From: Rhabdophis nuchalis
Taxonomy: Eukaryota > Chordata > Lepidosauria > Squamata > Natricidae
Reading direction: 5' to 3'
DNA: 64,000 nt
Assembly: GCA_039707465.1 (NCBI GenBank)
Contig: CM077649.1
Span: forward strand, 15,662,501-15,726,500
The first letter of the stretch is position 1. Each line of letters begins with the position of its first letter. Below are positions 11,410-23,553 of the stretch, one piece after another. Position numbers and translations under genes: made by a program. The notes beneath the pieces are model-generated. The model made no database searches, had not been told where the DNA came from, and worked only from the letters and a program-made list of their open reading frames with translations.

Positions 11410-11890
11410 GCTGAGACTATTCCAGCCTGTGCCCATAATTCTCAACCCATGATTTAGTTTTGGGAGGAAAATTCTCTTTATTAGAATTGATGTAATGGCT
11501 GCACAGGTTCTCAGTCATCCAGGTCATGGTTGTCACAAAGGTGCTTTTTCTAAAGGCAACTGGACTGTTTCTATCCTTGCTTCTCACCCAAGAAGCTTCA
11601 TCAGTTTTGATCATTGGGGGATGGAAGGATAGGTTCTGATAAGATGTTGTGGGGGGCGGAATGGAAGGATTGTATTTCTTTGCAGTCGTCTGCATCCTCC
11701 CCTCCCATCCTATCAGAACCTATGCTTCCATTCCCCCACCATCAGAACTGATAAAGCTTCTTGGATGAGAAGCAAAATGTTTTCTTTGTCTTCCTCAAGA
11801 AAAGAAACATTCCAGGTGCTTTTGGAAAAGCACCTTTGAGAATTGATGCAATGTGTGATTGTATGAAACCATAGTTTGGGGGAAAATTTT
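11410..11890. repeat. Inverted duplication of a retroelement 3'-end-like repeat
   Basis: TCAGTCATCCAGGTCATGGT on the minus strand reads TTMTWMTENL. GAAGCTTCATCAGTTTTGAT and TCAGAACTGATAAAGCTTCT, and CCTTCCATCC-like blocks, occur in opposite orientations on either side of about 11680. The TTMTWMTENL end is reminiscent of Penelope-like element tails; this is weak. Confidence 0.5.
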
Positions 11891-11993
11891 TTTTTCATGA
11901 AATAGGAAAACTATCTGTAAAATGCCTTTAATGTCTTACACTCTTTTGGAGATGCTTTTCCAACTGCATATAAAAGGCTAGTGCAGTGATGGC

Positions 11994-12343
11994 AAATCTG
12001 TGGCACTGGTGCCACAGGTGGCACCCGGAGCCATTTCTTAGGGCACGCAAGGCATTGCCCTGTCAGCATTAGCACGCATGTGTGCGCTGGCCAGCTGATT
12101 TAGGCCTTCTTTTGAGGCCATTTTTCACCTTCTGGAGGCTTCAGGGAAGCTCCTGAAGCCTCTGGAGGTGGGGAGGAGAGGCTGTTTGCACCCTCCCCAG
12201 GCTTCTAGAAAGCCTCTGGAGCCTGGGGAGGGCGAAAAAAGTGCGCCAAAAGCAGAGGGTCACGCGCATAGTATTATGGGTGTGGCATGCCCACGCACGA
12301 CCCCCCCTGCGCTCCCCGAGCCAAAAAAGGTTAGCCATCACTG
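11994..12343. mobile_element. hAT-type element, family B (350 bp)
   Basis: Ends CAGTGATGGCAAATC and GGTTAGCCATCACTG, exact 8-bp duplication GGCTAGTG. The interior has CCTCCCCAGG-type GC-rich blocks that also read inverted. No transposase frame. Confidence 0.92.
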
Positions 12344-12458
12344 GGCTAGTGTGTGTTGTGACATTTAAGAGATATATATTAAGCACTATTTTTTCTCTTG
12401 CTATTAACATATTTTATATCCAGAAATAATTTCTGGGCATTTCTCTTGCACAGGTCCA

Positions 12459-13212
12459 ATATATGTGGTTCTTTGCTCAATAGTAGTAACTGGGAGAGGG
12501 ATCTATGGAGTCCTAGTGGACATTCCAAATACAAACCAGCAGTGTGCAGCAGCTGCCAAAAAAGACAACACAGTTCTAGGCTGCATAAACATAGGGATAG
12601 AATCAAGATCACGTGAAGGGTTAATACCACTTTATAAGGCCTTGGTAAGGCCACACTTGGAATACGGCATCCAGCTTTGGTCACCACAATGTAAAAAATA
12701 TGTGGAGATTAGGGGAATGGAGGCTAAAACATATGAAGAACGGTTGCAGGAACTGGGTATGTCTAATTTAATGAAAAGAAGGACTAAGGGAGACATGATA
12801 GCAGTGTTCCGATATCTCAGGGGTTGCCACAAAGAAGAGGGAGTCAAGCTATTCTCTAAAGCACCTGAGGGCAGGACAGGAAGCAATGGGTGGAAACTAA
12901 TCAAGGAGAGAAGCAACTTAGAACTGAGGAGTAATTTCCTGACAGTTAGAATAATTAATCAGTGGAACAGTTTGCCTCCAGAAGTTGTGAATGCCCCAAC
13001 ACTGGAAGTCTTTAAGAAGATGTTGGATAGCCATTTGTCTGAAACTGTATAGGGCTTCCTGCCTAGACAGGGGGTTGGACTAGAAGACCTCCAAGGTCCC
13101 TTCCAACTCTGTTATTCTATTCTATTCTATTCTATTCTATTCTATTCTATTCTAGTCTAGTCTAGTCTAGTCTAGTCTAGTCTAGTCTAGTCTAATCTAG
13201 TTTAGTCTATTC
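12459..13212 (+). pseudogene. CR1 LINE 3' end with open 195-codon frame and (ATTCT)n tail
   Basis: The frame at 12465-13052 reads through [35 protein letters not shown] and LPPEVVNAPTLEVFKKML to its natural stop. An internal deletion removes the usual [13 protein letters not shown] stretch. The 3' end GGGTTGGACTAGAAGACC..CCAACTCTG runs into (ATTCT)n then (AGTCT)n to 13212. Strongly 5'-truncated. Confidence 0.92.
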
Positions 13213-14460
13213 CTACTTTGGTAGCTTTAAGAAAGAATCTACCACCCAAGAGAACAATCAAACACTTTTAATGTTAAAGCATGCATTTTAATACTATTGT
13301 GATATGGATACATGTTTCTGTATTTGAAAGTATGTGGACACAACATCCTGGCCTTTTGGAGCAAAGAAAATATATTGAAGTACTATTATAGACCAATTTA
13401 CCTTTACACAAGCCTTATCTAGAAATTAATTTTATTTATTTATTCCCATTCTATTAAGATGGGAAGCATCATTTTTTAACTGGATCTTATATAATAATAC
13501 CTTTTAAAAATGTGCAAATTGCAAAGGACGCAGACCAGAAACATTGTTCTCTTCGGAACGAGTTTACCTCTTTACTTTAATAGAGACATTTTCACAGCTC
13601 ATATGTATCCTTTTTTTTTTGGTATGTCAAAGCCCGAGTGCATTTTATTGGAACTAATGGGGAAATTGCCCAGCATGAAAACATTCTATTCTGGGTCAGT
13701 TAATGTGGTAAGAAAAGTCCCAGGAAAATAGAGAAAGTTTGTTAAATTAAAGAGATAAAATATTTGTTGTATGTACACTTCAGTGTAAATTCTGCAGCTT
13801 TGAAAGAGGTAACCGTGTAAGTAACACTGAAGGAAAATTAGCTCTAAAACCCATTTCAAACAGATTTTGCTTTAATGATTTGGGAACCAAAGCAACAATG
13901 GGTTGATGAAATTTGCAGATGATGCAACATTTGGAGACATTGCAAATTCAGAAATGGATTAGAATTCATGCAGGAGGAACCACATGACTGAATCTTTTGA
14001 ACTGGAGTTAAAAGAAAGATAGTACTAATCATATGCTATGCATCTGGAGACAAAGAATAATTTATGCATGTGGGAGAGAGGGTTAACTTCAAAAATCTTA
14101 TTATTCTTTCCAATAGTGTTGATCACATATGGTTAAGAATCCCTGCATCTGCTTGGAAGTAAACGAAATAAATCACTGTTTTCAGATTTTGGAGGACTAC
14201 GTGTGAGAAAATATGATTTGTGGGCCTTCTCCCCCCACCCCAAGATTTTTTCTTCCTGACCACTTTCCTCGCTGCTATTCATTTGATTCTCCCTTTGAGC
14301 CCAATCGATGGTGCATTCCAAACAGCTGCTGTTTCTCCTTGTTCAACCTACTCCAAGGAATTCACTGAACAGACATCATCATTTATAAAGAGAAGAGGAG
14401 CACAACCAGGGGGCTCCAGACTTTGGCCACTGAGCTTACAATGGGGATAGCAGGTTTTGA
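13213..14460. other. Mostly featureless; old CR1-like trace at 13890-14080
   Basis: No other coding or structural signal seen. Confidence 0.45.
13890..14080 (+). pseudogene. Old CR1-like fragment
   Basis: ATGAAATTTGCAGATGATGC encodes KFADDATFGDIAN, resembling the CR1 FADD box; the rest is decayed. Confidence 0.45.
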
Positions 14461-15070
14461 CCTTTAACTTTAACTTTTAACTTTATTTCCATTTCTATAC
14501 CGCTCCCGTCTCCCCAATGGGACTCAGGGCGGTGTACAGGAAAATTAAAAAGAATACAACAAACAGACAATAATAAATACAATCATATTGTTAAAATATA
14601 ATTAAATTAAATGTGGCCTGTGCTAAAATATGGTTAAAACTGTTAAGAAATGTTAAAATTCAATAACTAAATCTGTAATAATTGCATCAGGATCTAAGCT
14701 AGGCCAGCTAGATGAAAAAAGTGCGTCTTAAGCAATCGGCGGAAGAGGTGAAGGTCCGTGGTGGTATGAAGTTTGGGGGTAGGTCGTTCCAGAGGGCTGG
14801 AAGGCCCTTCCCCTGGGGGCCGCCAGCCGGCATTGACCAGCAGACGGCACCCTGAGAAGGCCCTCCCTGTGGGAGCAGATCGGCCTAAGGGAGGTGTGTG
14901 GTAGGAGGCGGTCCCGCAAGTAACTAGGCCCCGTGCCATGGAGCGTTTTAAAGATGGTTACCAACACCTTGAAGCGCAAACGGAAGGCCACCGGTAGCCA
15001 GTGCAGCTCGCGCAGGAGAGGTGTTACATGGGAATACCGTGAGGCTCCCAAGATCCCCCGCGCCAACCTC
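14461..15070 (-). pseudogene. L2-like LINE 3' end
   Basis: Tail (AACTTT)n; minus-strand coding HVTPLLRELHWLPVAFRLRF and GPSYLRDRLLPHTSLRPI, with a deletion in RGRAF..QPSGTTYP. Confidence 0.9.
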
Positions 15071-15992
15071 TGATGATTCTCCATCAGGAAAATATGTGGG
15101 ACATAAACAAGAGAAATATACATTATAAAAATGGATGCATTAAGGCAATGGTCAGGATTGGTTTTATATATTTTTGGAATTGCTAGGGTGATCTCTGATC
15201 TGATCTCTGGGTGTCATAAGGAGTGAGGGGAATGAGGTGTGATGAAGTTTGTTTGCATAACAAACTATGTGTGCATGTGTGTGTGAACATATATATATAT
15301 ATTCTTTTAGTTGTTTAGGTAAGATGTTGAGAATCAAGGCTGGAGAATTCCCCATATTTCATACCATATAATAATTGCAAGTTTTTTTTCTTGTGTCTTC
15401 TACTGCACGAGTATCAATCTCGCTGCGTCACGTTGCTGTCACTTGAGTATCGCAATGTTTTTTCCGTTCACGGAGCTGGGGTGGGCGTGGCCTGCGCATG
15501 ACACATTCAGCCTACGAGCCACCAGTTTGATCCCCCTGTAATCTACTGGATATACTTCTTTCAATCACATAGTTCTGGCTGGAAGCCAACCAGGGTATTT
15601 TACACATACCAAACAGTTAAATGTTGCTTTGCAACCTTGGGAAACAGCTTTATTTCGTTTCCTGTTACTCCTTTTGGAATGAAGCACATGTTTCAATTGT
15701 GGGTGTTTTTTTTTCTCCTATTTAATTCTCAGCTCACTAAAATAAAGTGCCCCCTGGACTTTTATGACTATATAGTAACAATATATTTCTAAATGATAAA
15801 TATAAGGTTGCACCAACAATGCCAGTCACAGAGGACAAAAAGTTTGCAGATAGCATAAATCATTCAAAAGCCATTAGGTAATTTGAAGGGAAACATTCCT
15901 TTTTACATACCACAGATAACTAATCTCTATGCTTAAGTGATCCCTACCCAGGACCTCATCTTGTTAGAGGTATTTTGTTCATTTCAGCATTT
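15071..15992. other. Mostly featureless; hAT-D-like remnant at 15405-15538
   Basis: Contains a short (TA)n near 15290 and AT-rich unique sequence. Confidence 0.45.
15405..15538. mobile_element. hAT family D-like remnant
   Basis: Degenerate GAGTATCAATCTCGC start, CACGTTGCTGTCAC interior and CACCAGTTTGATCCCCCTG end match 18381-18526. The duplication is not clear. Confidence 0.65.
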
Positions 15993-17107
15993 ACAATACA
16001 ATAGCAGAGTTGGAAGGGACCTTGGAGATCTTCTAGTCCAACCCCCTGCTTAGGCAGGAAACTTTATACTATTTCAAACAATTGGCTATCCAACATTTTC
16101 TTAAAGACTTGCAGTGTTGGGGCATTCACAACTTCTGGAGGCAACTTCTGTTCCACTGATTAATTGTTCTAACTATCAGGAAATTTCTCCTCAGTTCTAA
16201 GTTGCTTCTCTCCTTGATTAGTTTCCACCCATTGCTTCTTGTTCTACCCTCAGGTGCTTTGGAGAATAGTTTGACTCCCTCTTCTTTGTGGCAACCCCTG
16301 AGACGTTCTTCCTATGTTTTAGTCTCCAGTCCCCTAATCATCTTTGTTGCTCTTCTCTGCACTCTTTCTAGAGTCTCCACATCTTTTCTACATCGTGGTG
16401 ACCAAAACTGAATGCAGCATTTCAAGTGTGGCCTTACCAAGGCCTTATAAAGTAGTATTAACACTTCACGTGATCTTGATTCTATCTCTCTGTTTATGCA
16501 GCCTAGAACTGTGTTGGCTTTTTTTGACAGCTGCTGCACACTGCTGGCTCATATTTAAATTGTTGTCAACTATGATTCCAAGATCCCTTTCACAGTTATT
16601 ACTATTGAGCAAGGTACCACCTATACTGTACCTGTGCATTTCGTTTTTGTTGCCTAAATGTAGAACCTTAATTTTTTCACCATTGAATTTCATTTTGTTA
16701 GATAGTGCCCAATGTTCAAGTTTGACAAGATCCTTCTGTACCTTAAGCCTATCTTCTGGAATGTTGACTATTCCTGTCAGTTTGGTGTCATCTGCAAATT
16801 TGATGAGTTCCCCATTTATCCCCTCATCCAAATCATTGATGAAGATGTTGAAGAGTACTGGGCCTAAAACAGAGCCTTGGGGTACTCCACTGCATACTTC
16901 CCTCCATGTAAATGTAGTTCCATTGAGGACTACACGTTGAGTGCGGTTGGTCAGCCAGTTGCGAATCCATCTGGTGGTGATGCTGTCTAACCCACATTTC
17001 TCTACTTTATCTAGTAGTAGGTTATGGTCTACTTTATCAAATGCCTTGCTGTTGTCCAAGTAAATTATATCGACGGCATTCCTCGGGCCCACTAATTTTG
17101 TCACTTT
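15993..17107 (-). pseudogene. CR1 LINE fragment with RT core, 1.1 kb
   Basis: The minus strand encodes YLDNSKAFDKVDHNLLL, GVPQGSVLGPVLFNIFINDL and FADD (RT catalytic box) in 16466-17104. It shifts frame near an A7 run around 16520 and continues as [26 protein letters not shown]. The 3' end with CCAACTCTGCTATTGTATTG lies at 15993. The N-terminal endonuclease half is absent (5' truncation). Confidence 0.93.
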
Positions 17108-17727
17108 GTCGATACCTCTTGAACAAATGGAAAGATGGGAAACTTAGGCAGTTTAATCTCAAAATGATGGATGTTGTTCATGCATCACGTTGCTACATTA
17201 TAGGTGATACTTACCTTTTGAAATTCCAATTAGCTTCCAATAGAGTCCTTAGCAGTTAGCTTTATTTTTGTAAAATAAATGATGACATGGTAGAATATGT
17301 CATGTATTGTTTTTCATCTGAGGTTGTATTTACCTACTTTTAAGAACTGCTAAGACCAGATAGTTTTTATTATGTCCTGTTATGTAAAACCATAGAACTC
17401 AGAGGATCTTCTTTCTTTTTCACATGACTGTAGTTTTATAGTTTTTGTAACTTTGATTAGTAATTATTTGTTTTCAATGTTATTTATAGTTACTATTGAC
17501 ATTTTTACCAATAATGGATATTTCCTGTTAACTATGATGTAAATTGCCATAAGTCTATATTGATTTGGCAGTAAATCAATATAATAAATATTTTTTTCTC
17601 ACCTAGAGATACTTTCACTTCATGATTTCCCCAAATATTCATTTTCATATTTCCTGTTAGTATATTTCATATACTTCTTTGGCACTTAGTAATATATTTC
17701 TTTTCTCTCCACTCCAAGCAGTTTCTA
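17108..17727. other. No feature recognised
   Basis: AT-rich unique sequence between a CR1 and an L2-like copy. Confidence 0.5.
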
Positions 17728-18152
17728 TATCTACTTACGAGATCGCCTTCTGCCACCAAGAGCCTCCCACCGGCCAGTACGCTCCCATAGAGAGGGTCTC
17801 CTCATGGTGCGTCGGCTAGACAATGTCGACTGGTGACACCCAGGGGGAGAACCTTCTCCGTGAGAGCACCTGCTCTTTGGAACGAATTGCCCCCGGAATT
17901 AAGAACTATCCCTGACTTACGCACCTTCCGCGGTGCTCTCAAAACCTTTTTCTTCCAACAAGCCGGGCTGGCATAAAACATGATTTTTAAACCCAAATTT
18001 TTATTAATTTTAATCAGGGTTAGTTTTAGGTTTTTTCCACGTTTCGGCCAAGGTTTAATATGTTTTTAAAAGCTTTTTAACTTTTGTATATTTGTTTTTA
18101 TTCTGGCTGAACACCGCCCTGAGTCCTTCGGGAGTAGGGCGGTACAAAAAAC

Positions 18153-18184
<32 letters not shown>

Positions 18185-18280
18185 CTAAACTAAACTAAAC
18201 TAAACTAAACTAAACTAAACTAAACTAAACTAAACTAAACTAAACTAAACTAAACTAAACTAAACTAAACTAAACTAAAC
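17728..18280 (+). pseudogene. L2-like LINE 3' end with 125-bp (AAACT)n tail
   Basis: Coding is decayed (TCTTTGGAACGAATTGCCCC; FFFQQAGLA remnant), then ACACCGCCCTGAGTCCTTCG. About 25 AAACT units follow at 18156-18280. Confidence 0.88.
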
Positions 18281-18380
18281 CCATTTTCCATTCAGTCTTT
18301 TGGAAGTTTCTAATACTATTTCACTCAGACTTGTATTTTCTCCTCAGGCAGTCATTCTATTATTTTCACTTCTTCAACAT

Positions 18381-18526
18381 CATGGGTGTCAAGAGAACAC
18401 TTTTGACACCCATGTCAGGTTGCTGTCACGTGAAGTTTTATGATGTTTTTTCCCTTTGTGGAGCTGTGGTGGGCATGACCTGTACGGGACACATCTGGCC
18501 CACAGAACACCAGTTTGACACCCCTG
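18381..18526. mobile_element. hAT family D-like (146 bp)
   Basis: CATGGGTGTCAAGAG start, TTGCTGTCACGTGAAG interior, CACCAGTTTGACACCCCTG end. Flanks TTCAACAT and ATCCACAT match at 6 of 8. A second TTGACACCC near 18404 repeats the end inverted. Confidence 0.7.
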
Positions 18527-19109
18527 ATCCACATCTTTTTAAAAAAACATTTTCTTTTCAACATTCCTGACAACATTTAATAATAATCTGTCCTGCATTC
18601 AGAATCTCTTATCATCTTAATATCCTTCAATAATCCTCTCAGTCTTTCCTCAATATAAACAATGTATATAACATGTTTAGACTTCCTTTCCTTTCCTTGT
18701 GTATCCATGGATAGTCACACCATCTATTTAAAATTATAGGCCATTTTCCTAAAACACATGTTCATCCTTCATTCTTTCATCACCTTCAGTTTTGTTACAA
18801 TGTTCCTCTTTTATCTATCTAATGTATCCACTTTTCTTTCTTTAATTTCTCAACCTAATTGATGTTCTTTACATTTACTCTTTTTTAATATTTCAAGATT
18901 ATCTTATGCTGTTTATCATCTACCTTTTTTACATTCGAGTTTCAATCTTCCATATGCCATATGGATATTAACTATCACCCAAAATTGCTTTGTCCAATAA
19001 ATACTTTGCATAATATTTTTCAGGATGCAGAAAAATAGTTTTACATTCCTTGTCCAAAGTAAGTACAATACTGCTGATTGGTTTTGTCACCTTTTAATCA
19101 ATATACATG
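18527..19109. other. No feature recognised
   Basis: T/C-rich unique sequence; perhaps an old LINE remnant, not identifiable. Confidence 0.4.
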
Positions 19110-19372
19110 ACTTTTTGGGCAGCTGCTGCACACTGTTGGCTCATATTTAAATTGTTGTCAACTATGATTCCAAGATCCCTTTCACAGTTATTACTATTGA
19201 GCAAGGTACCACCTATACTGTACCTGTGTATTTTGTTTTTCTTGCCTAAATGTAGAACCTTACTTTTTTCACCATTGAATTTCATTTTGTTAGATAGTGC
19301 CCAATGTTCAAGTTTGTCAAGATCCTTCTGCATCTTAAGCCTATTTTCTGGAGTGGTGGCTATTCCTGAATT
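19110..19372 (-). pseudogene. CR1 LINE fragment
   Basis: Closely similar to 16528-16770 of the longer copy: LEHWALSNKMKFNGEKSKVL, GGTLLNSNNCERDLG. Truncated at both sides. Confidence 0.9.
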
Positions 19373-20079
19373 GTGGCTATTCCTGAATTATGCTGAATTG
19401 TAAACAACTCTCATGCTATTCTAAGACAGGATCTCTGGACATTAATTTGCAAATCTCCTTACTGTAGCACATATTCAGTCAAAATGGAGGTTCATGATAT
19501 TTACTGATATGTAAGATGTTAAATAGTCCTGTTGCTAGGTAATGGATTGTTCTTCTCATTACAGCAATGAATATGAATGCTGATTCTGTGTATTAATATA
19601 GCAGTTTGTGTTTTGCTGAGTGACAGCAACAAATAGCATTATCTCTCCCCATCTCCATTTTTCTTTTTTACTAATATGATTCATGAAAAGCTAATTTAAT
19701 TTCTGTAGTTTTGTTCAGCAGGGGTCCAGCAATATGCAATGCTATTAATGGTCAGGTAATAAGGACTTTAACTCATTTTGAAAATTCTGAAATACTGAAT
19801 TAAGTTAGGGGTTTTACTAATCTTCTGACTAAATTTAGACCCTGCCTTGGACAAGTGGACTAGGAGGGTTGCAGTGGCCAATTATACAACCCCTATTTGT
19901 TGTTGAGGGTGGGATTGTTGAAGTCAAGAAAATTCAGACTACTGGGAGCAGAATTCACCCATATTAGTATTTTTGAGACCTTCAAGACAGAAATCATACT
20001 TTTTATTATAATACATATATAGATACCACATATATAACACAATGAAATTAAAGTACATTTTAATGTAATAGATGTATAC
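19373..20079. other. No feature recognised
   Basis: AT-rich unique sequence. Confidence 0.5.
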
Positions 20080-20755
20080 ATTTATTTATTTATTTATTTA
20101 TTATTTATTTATTTGATTTATATACCGCCCTATTTCCCTGGGGGGACTCAGGGCGGTGCACAGAAAGATAAAAACCCCAACAATGCATACAAAATATAAA
20201 AAACAATTAAATTATTGACTCTGTGGTAAAATTTAAATACTATAAAAGATTAAAACCAATAAATATTAAAATTTTAAATTATATCTTTGATCTATGTCAG
20301 GCCGGCTAGATAGAAAAAGTGTGCTTTTAACATCCGACAGAAGAGGTGTAGGTCCGTGATAGTACAGATATCAGGGGGCAGGTTGTTCCAGAGGGCCGGG
20401 CCCGCCACAGAGAAGGCCCTTCCCCTGGGAGTCGCCAGCCAGCATTGACCGGCTGACGGCACCCTGAGTAGGCCCACTCTGTGGGAGCGGACAGGTCGAA
20501 GGGAGGTATGTGGCAGGAGGCGGTCTCTCAAGTAACCAGGACCCGTGCCATGGAGCGCTTTAAAGATGGTTACTAACACTTTTGAAGCGCACCTGGAAGA
20601 CCACAGGCAGCCAGTGCAGCTCGCGCAGGAGAGGTGTTACATGGGAGTACCGAGAGACTCCCAAAATCCCTCGCGCGGCCGCATTCTGCACCAGCTGAAG
20701 TCTCTGAGTGCACCTCAAGGGGAGCCCCATGTAGAGAGCATTACAGTAGTCCATT
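20080..20755 (-). pseudogene. L2-like LINE 3' end
   Basis: Tail (ATTT)n; minus-strand coding DYCNALYMGLPLRCTQRLQL, HVTPLLRELHWLPVVFQVRF, GRAFSVAGPALWNNLPPDI. One frameshift. Confidence 0.91.
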
Positions 20756-21097
20756 TAAAATCCCATCCTTATGTGTGCATAAAATGTAAAAATACATAAA
20801 ATATGCATGTATAAAATCCCATTTAGATTTATCGGACATTTGCTTTTAAAAGACAACCCTCCCCATAACAGTCCACTAAACTTAAGTTTTACTGTATTCA
20901 CAGTCAGGGAGTGTCTACCTGACAAGACTGAGTTCATTCAAAACACACAGCTTTTCTAGAAGCTTGTAATTGATCAGACCCCTTACTCAGGGAGATCAAG
21001 GGAGCCATGCCTGCATATCTCTACTAAAGAGAATCCACTGTGCAACCTGTCTCTAATAAATGCTTAAGTTGTTGGGTTCAGAGGGCATTGCGTAGAT

Positions 21098-21232
21098 CAG
21101 AGGTTCCCAAACTTGGCAACTTTAAGACTTGTGGACTTCAACTTGCAGAAATCTCCAGCCAGTTCTGCTGGCTGGAGATTTCTGGGAGTTGAAGTCCACA
21201 AGTCTTAAAGTTGCCAGGTTTGGGAACCTCTG
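21098..21232. mobile_element. Palindromic hAT MITE (135 bp)
   Basis: Arms run CAGAGGTTCCCAAACTTGGC..GGAACCTCTG around a GCCAGTTCTGCTGGC centre. The target duplication is degraded (GCGTAGAT / TTCTAGAT), so it is probably older than its relatives. Confidence 0.85.
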
Positions 21233-22970
21233 TTCTAGATCTAGAGCCTTTATGAGCCTAAACCACAGAGAAATTAATTAATAGTCGGGAGTCCAGGTTT
21301 TTCTCCTAATCCATGAAAATATGAGCAAGTTTCTACAGCAGCCTCTTTAATACCTTTGAGATTACAAATCCCATAAATCCTACCTGTAAGGGCTTTGGGA
21401 GGAACCATGTTGGAAAAAGCGATATTAACCAAGAACAACCAATTCGTTCACGATACAAAAATATCTTGAATGTCACAGCTGGACAGCGGCTTATTCTCTG
21501 CATTGATATTAATAACATTTCTGTTTTTGCCACAGATTGAGCAAAATTTTTATTTAACTCAATTTCCTATTCGCCAAGTTAATATGTACATCCTTCCATA
21601 TTAGTGGCCGTCTTAATCACAACAGCACCATGGCTGCTACACATAGTAGCTAACTATGATAGAGAATCCATTTCAACACACTCGATTTATTGACAGTTTA
21701 ATAGCATGAATTAAATTGAACTGCAGGAGTCAAAACTGGAACTTTAAAAAGAGATGACTTTCGAGGAGAAGCTGACTCAAAGTGATCATATTGCCAAAAG
21801 ATCATGAATGGGCCCGAGTGCTGCTATAAACCAGGTGAATAAATCCCTTCATAGTTAAGTTATGAAATAGTAGACAACAGGAGTTAATTAAAATATTATA
21901 TATAGCTTCTTTGCTATTGAGTGTGCAGAGAAGAGCAACCAAGATGATTAGGGGACTGGAGGCTAAAACATATGAAGAACGGTTGCAGGAACTGGGTATG
22001 TCTAGTTTGATGAAGAGAAGGACCAGGGGAGACATGATAGCAGTGTTTCAATATCTCAGAGGGTGCCACAAAGAAGAGGGAGTCAAACTATTCTCCAAGG
22101 CACCTGGGGGCAGGACAAGAAGCAATGGGTGGAAACTAATCAAGGAGAGAAGCAACTTAGAACTAAGGAGCAATTTCCTGACAGTTAGAACAATTAACCT
22201 CTGGAACAGCTTGCCTCCAGAAGTTGTGAATGCCCCAACCCTGGAAGTCTTTAAGAAGATGTTAGATAGCCATTTGTCTGAAATGGTATAAGGTTCCTGC
22301 CCATGCAGGGGGTTGGACTAGAAGACCTACAAGTTCCCTTCCAACTCTGCTATTGTATTATTGTAATCCCAGAATGAATTCTGATATATAATTTTTAGAT
22401 TTTGTCAGAGCTCTGCTATATCATTAGGCACCCATTACAATAGAATATAATTACATTAGTAAACAAGTCTACTATTACTATATATTCCATTATAACTATA
22501 TATGGTTTTCACCAACTGCATAACTGAAATGCTTTTAGCATGATGTTGTTTATGTGTTTTGTGAATAGGAGATTTTCAGCTAATCATTGCTCACTCCAAG
22601 CAAATGCATAGGTGAAGACAGAATTCCGACTCATTTTCTGTTTCCAATTTCCCACCTGCTCCATGTCCTTCAGCTGCCAGTCCTCTATGAAGTGCAGGTC
22701 TTACCTCTTTCTTCATGAAAAACAGATTTAAAGTTTTAGGACTCTCCTCCCCAAGTTCATGCACTTGTCCACAAAGAACTGATTGTCTAGCAGCTTGCAC
22801 AACGTTCCTTTACAGTAGAAAATAGTTGAATGGGAAAATTGATTTTTAAAATTAGTAACAAATGCCTGAAAAAGCCTCAAATTCCTTCTGTTCTTCATTG
22901 TGTGAGATCGGTTATAAGTGAATTAAAACACAACCAAAAGCAGTGAAGTGTGGTTTATTGAGAACACAAA
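21233..22970. other. Only a CR1 copy (21923-22360) recognised
   Basis: The flanking parts show no coding, repeat or structural signal. Confidence 0.45.
21923..22360 (+). pseudogene. CR1 LINE 3' end
   Basis: Encodes [20 protein letters not shown] to LPPEVVNAPTLEVFKKML and ends CCAACTCTGCTATTGTATTA. In frame over 126 codons from 21911. Confidence 0.92.
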
Positions 22971-23553
22971 TCTATATAAATAAAAATGTAACAGGAGTTT
23001 GTTCAAAACCGCTAATCTCCGAAAGTCCTGCAGCGATCGCTTCCAAATTTTCACACAACGTTCCTTTGGAATACGGCACCAATGATATATATAGATTGTG
23101 TAGATGTCAGCCCTGTGCCAGGTACACGCAACGGAAATGTAAAAAATTGTTAAAAAGGTAGGTAGATGGATACAGAGAGAGCAGTGGGCCACAGGTATTA
23201 CGTCATCCTTTATGACATAAAATACTCTGAGGGAGAAATACAATAGGTAGGTAGGTAGGTAGGTAGGTAGAGGGATAGAGAGGGGGAAGGAGAAATGCAG
23301 TAGGTAGGTAGGTAGATAGAGGGACAGAGAGAGGGAGAAATACGGTAGGTAGGTAGGTAGAGGAATAGAGAGAAATATGGTAGGTAGGTAGGTAGGCAGG
23401 TAGAGGGAGAGAGGGAGAAAGGGAGTAGGTAGGCAGGTTGGGGGTTATACGGTGGTTGTGTGTGTTTGCGTGTGCAGGTGTAGATCTACACACAGATTGG
23501 GTTGGCCATTTAACAAGACTGGGCCATAGCAACCCGTGGCTGGGTACGGCTAG
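22971..23553 (+). mobile_element. Helitron-like element (583 bp)
   Basis: The 5' end TCTATATAAATAAAAATG and the following AATCTCCGAAAGTCCTG..CGATCGC...ATTTTCACACAAC are like the 5' ends of non-autonomous Helitrons. The 3' end ACCCGTGGCTGGGTACGGCTAG has a small hairpin (ACCC/GGGT) a few bases before CTAG. Flanks are A and T with no target duplication, as expected for rolling-circle elements. The middle holds a GGTA-type microsatellite (about 23246-23400). No helicase coding is present. Confidence 0.75.

Noticed and set aside
23246..23400. Regularly spaced GGTAGGTAGG repeats resembling an array
   Set aside because: A compound microsatellite within a Helitron-like element, not a CRISPR array: no constant spacers or repeats of proper length, and the genome is eukaryotic.
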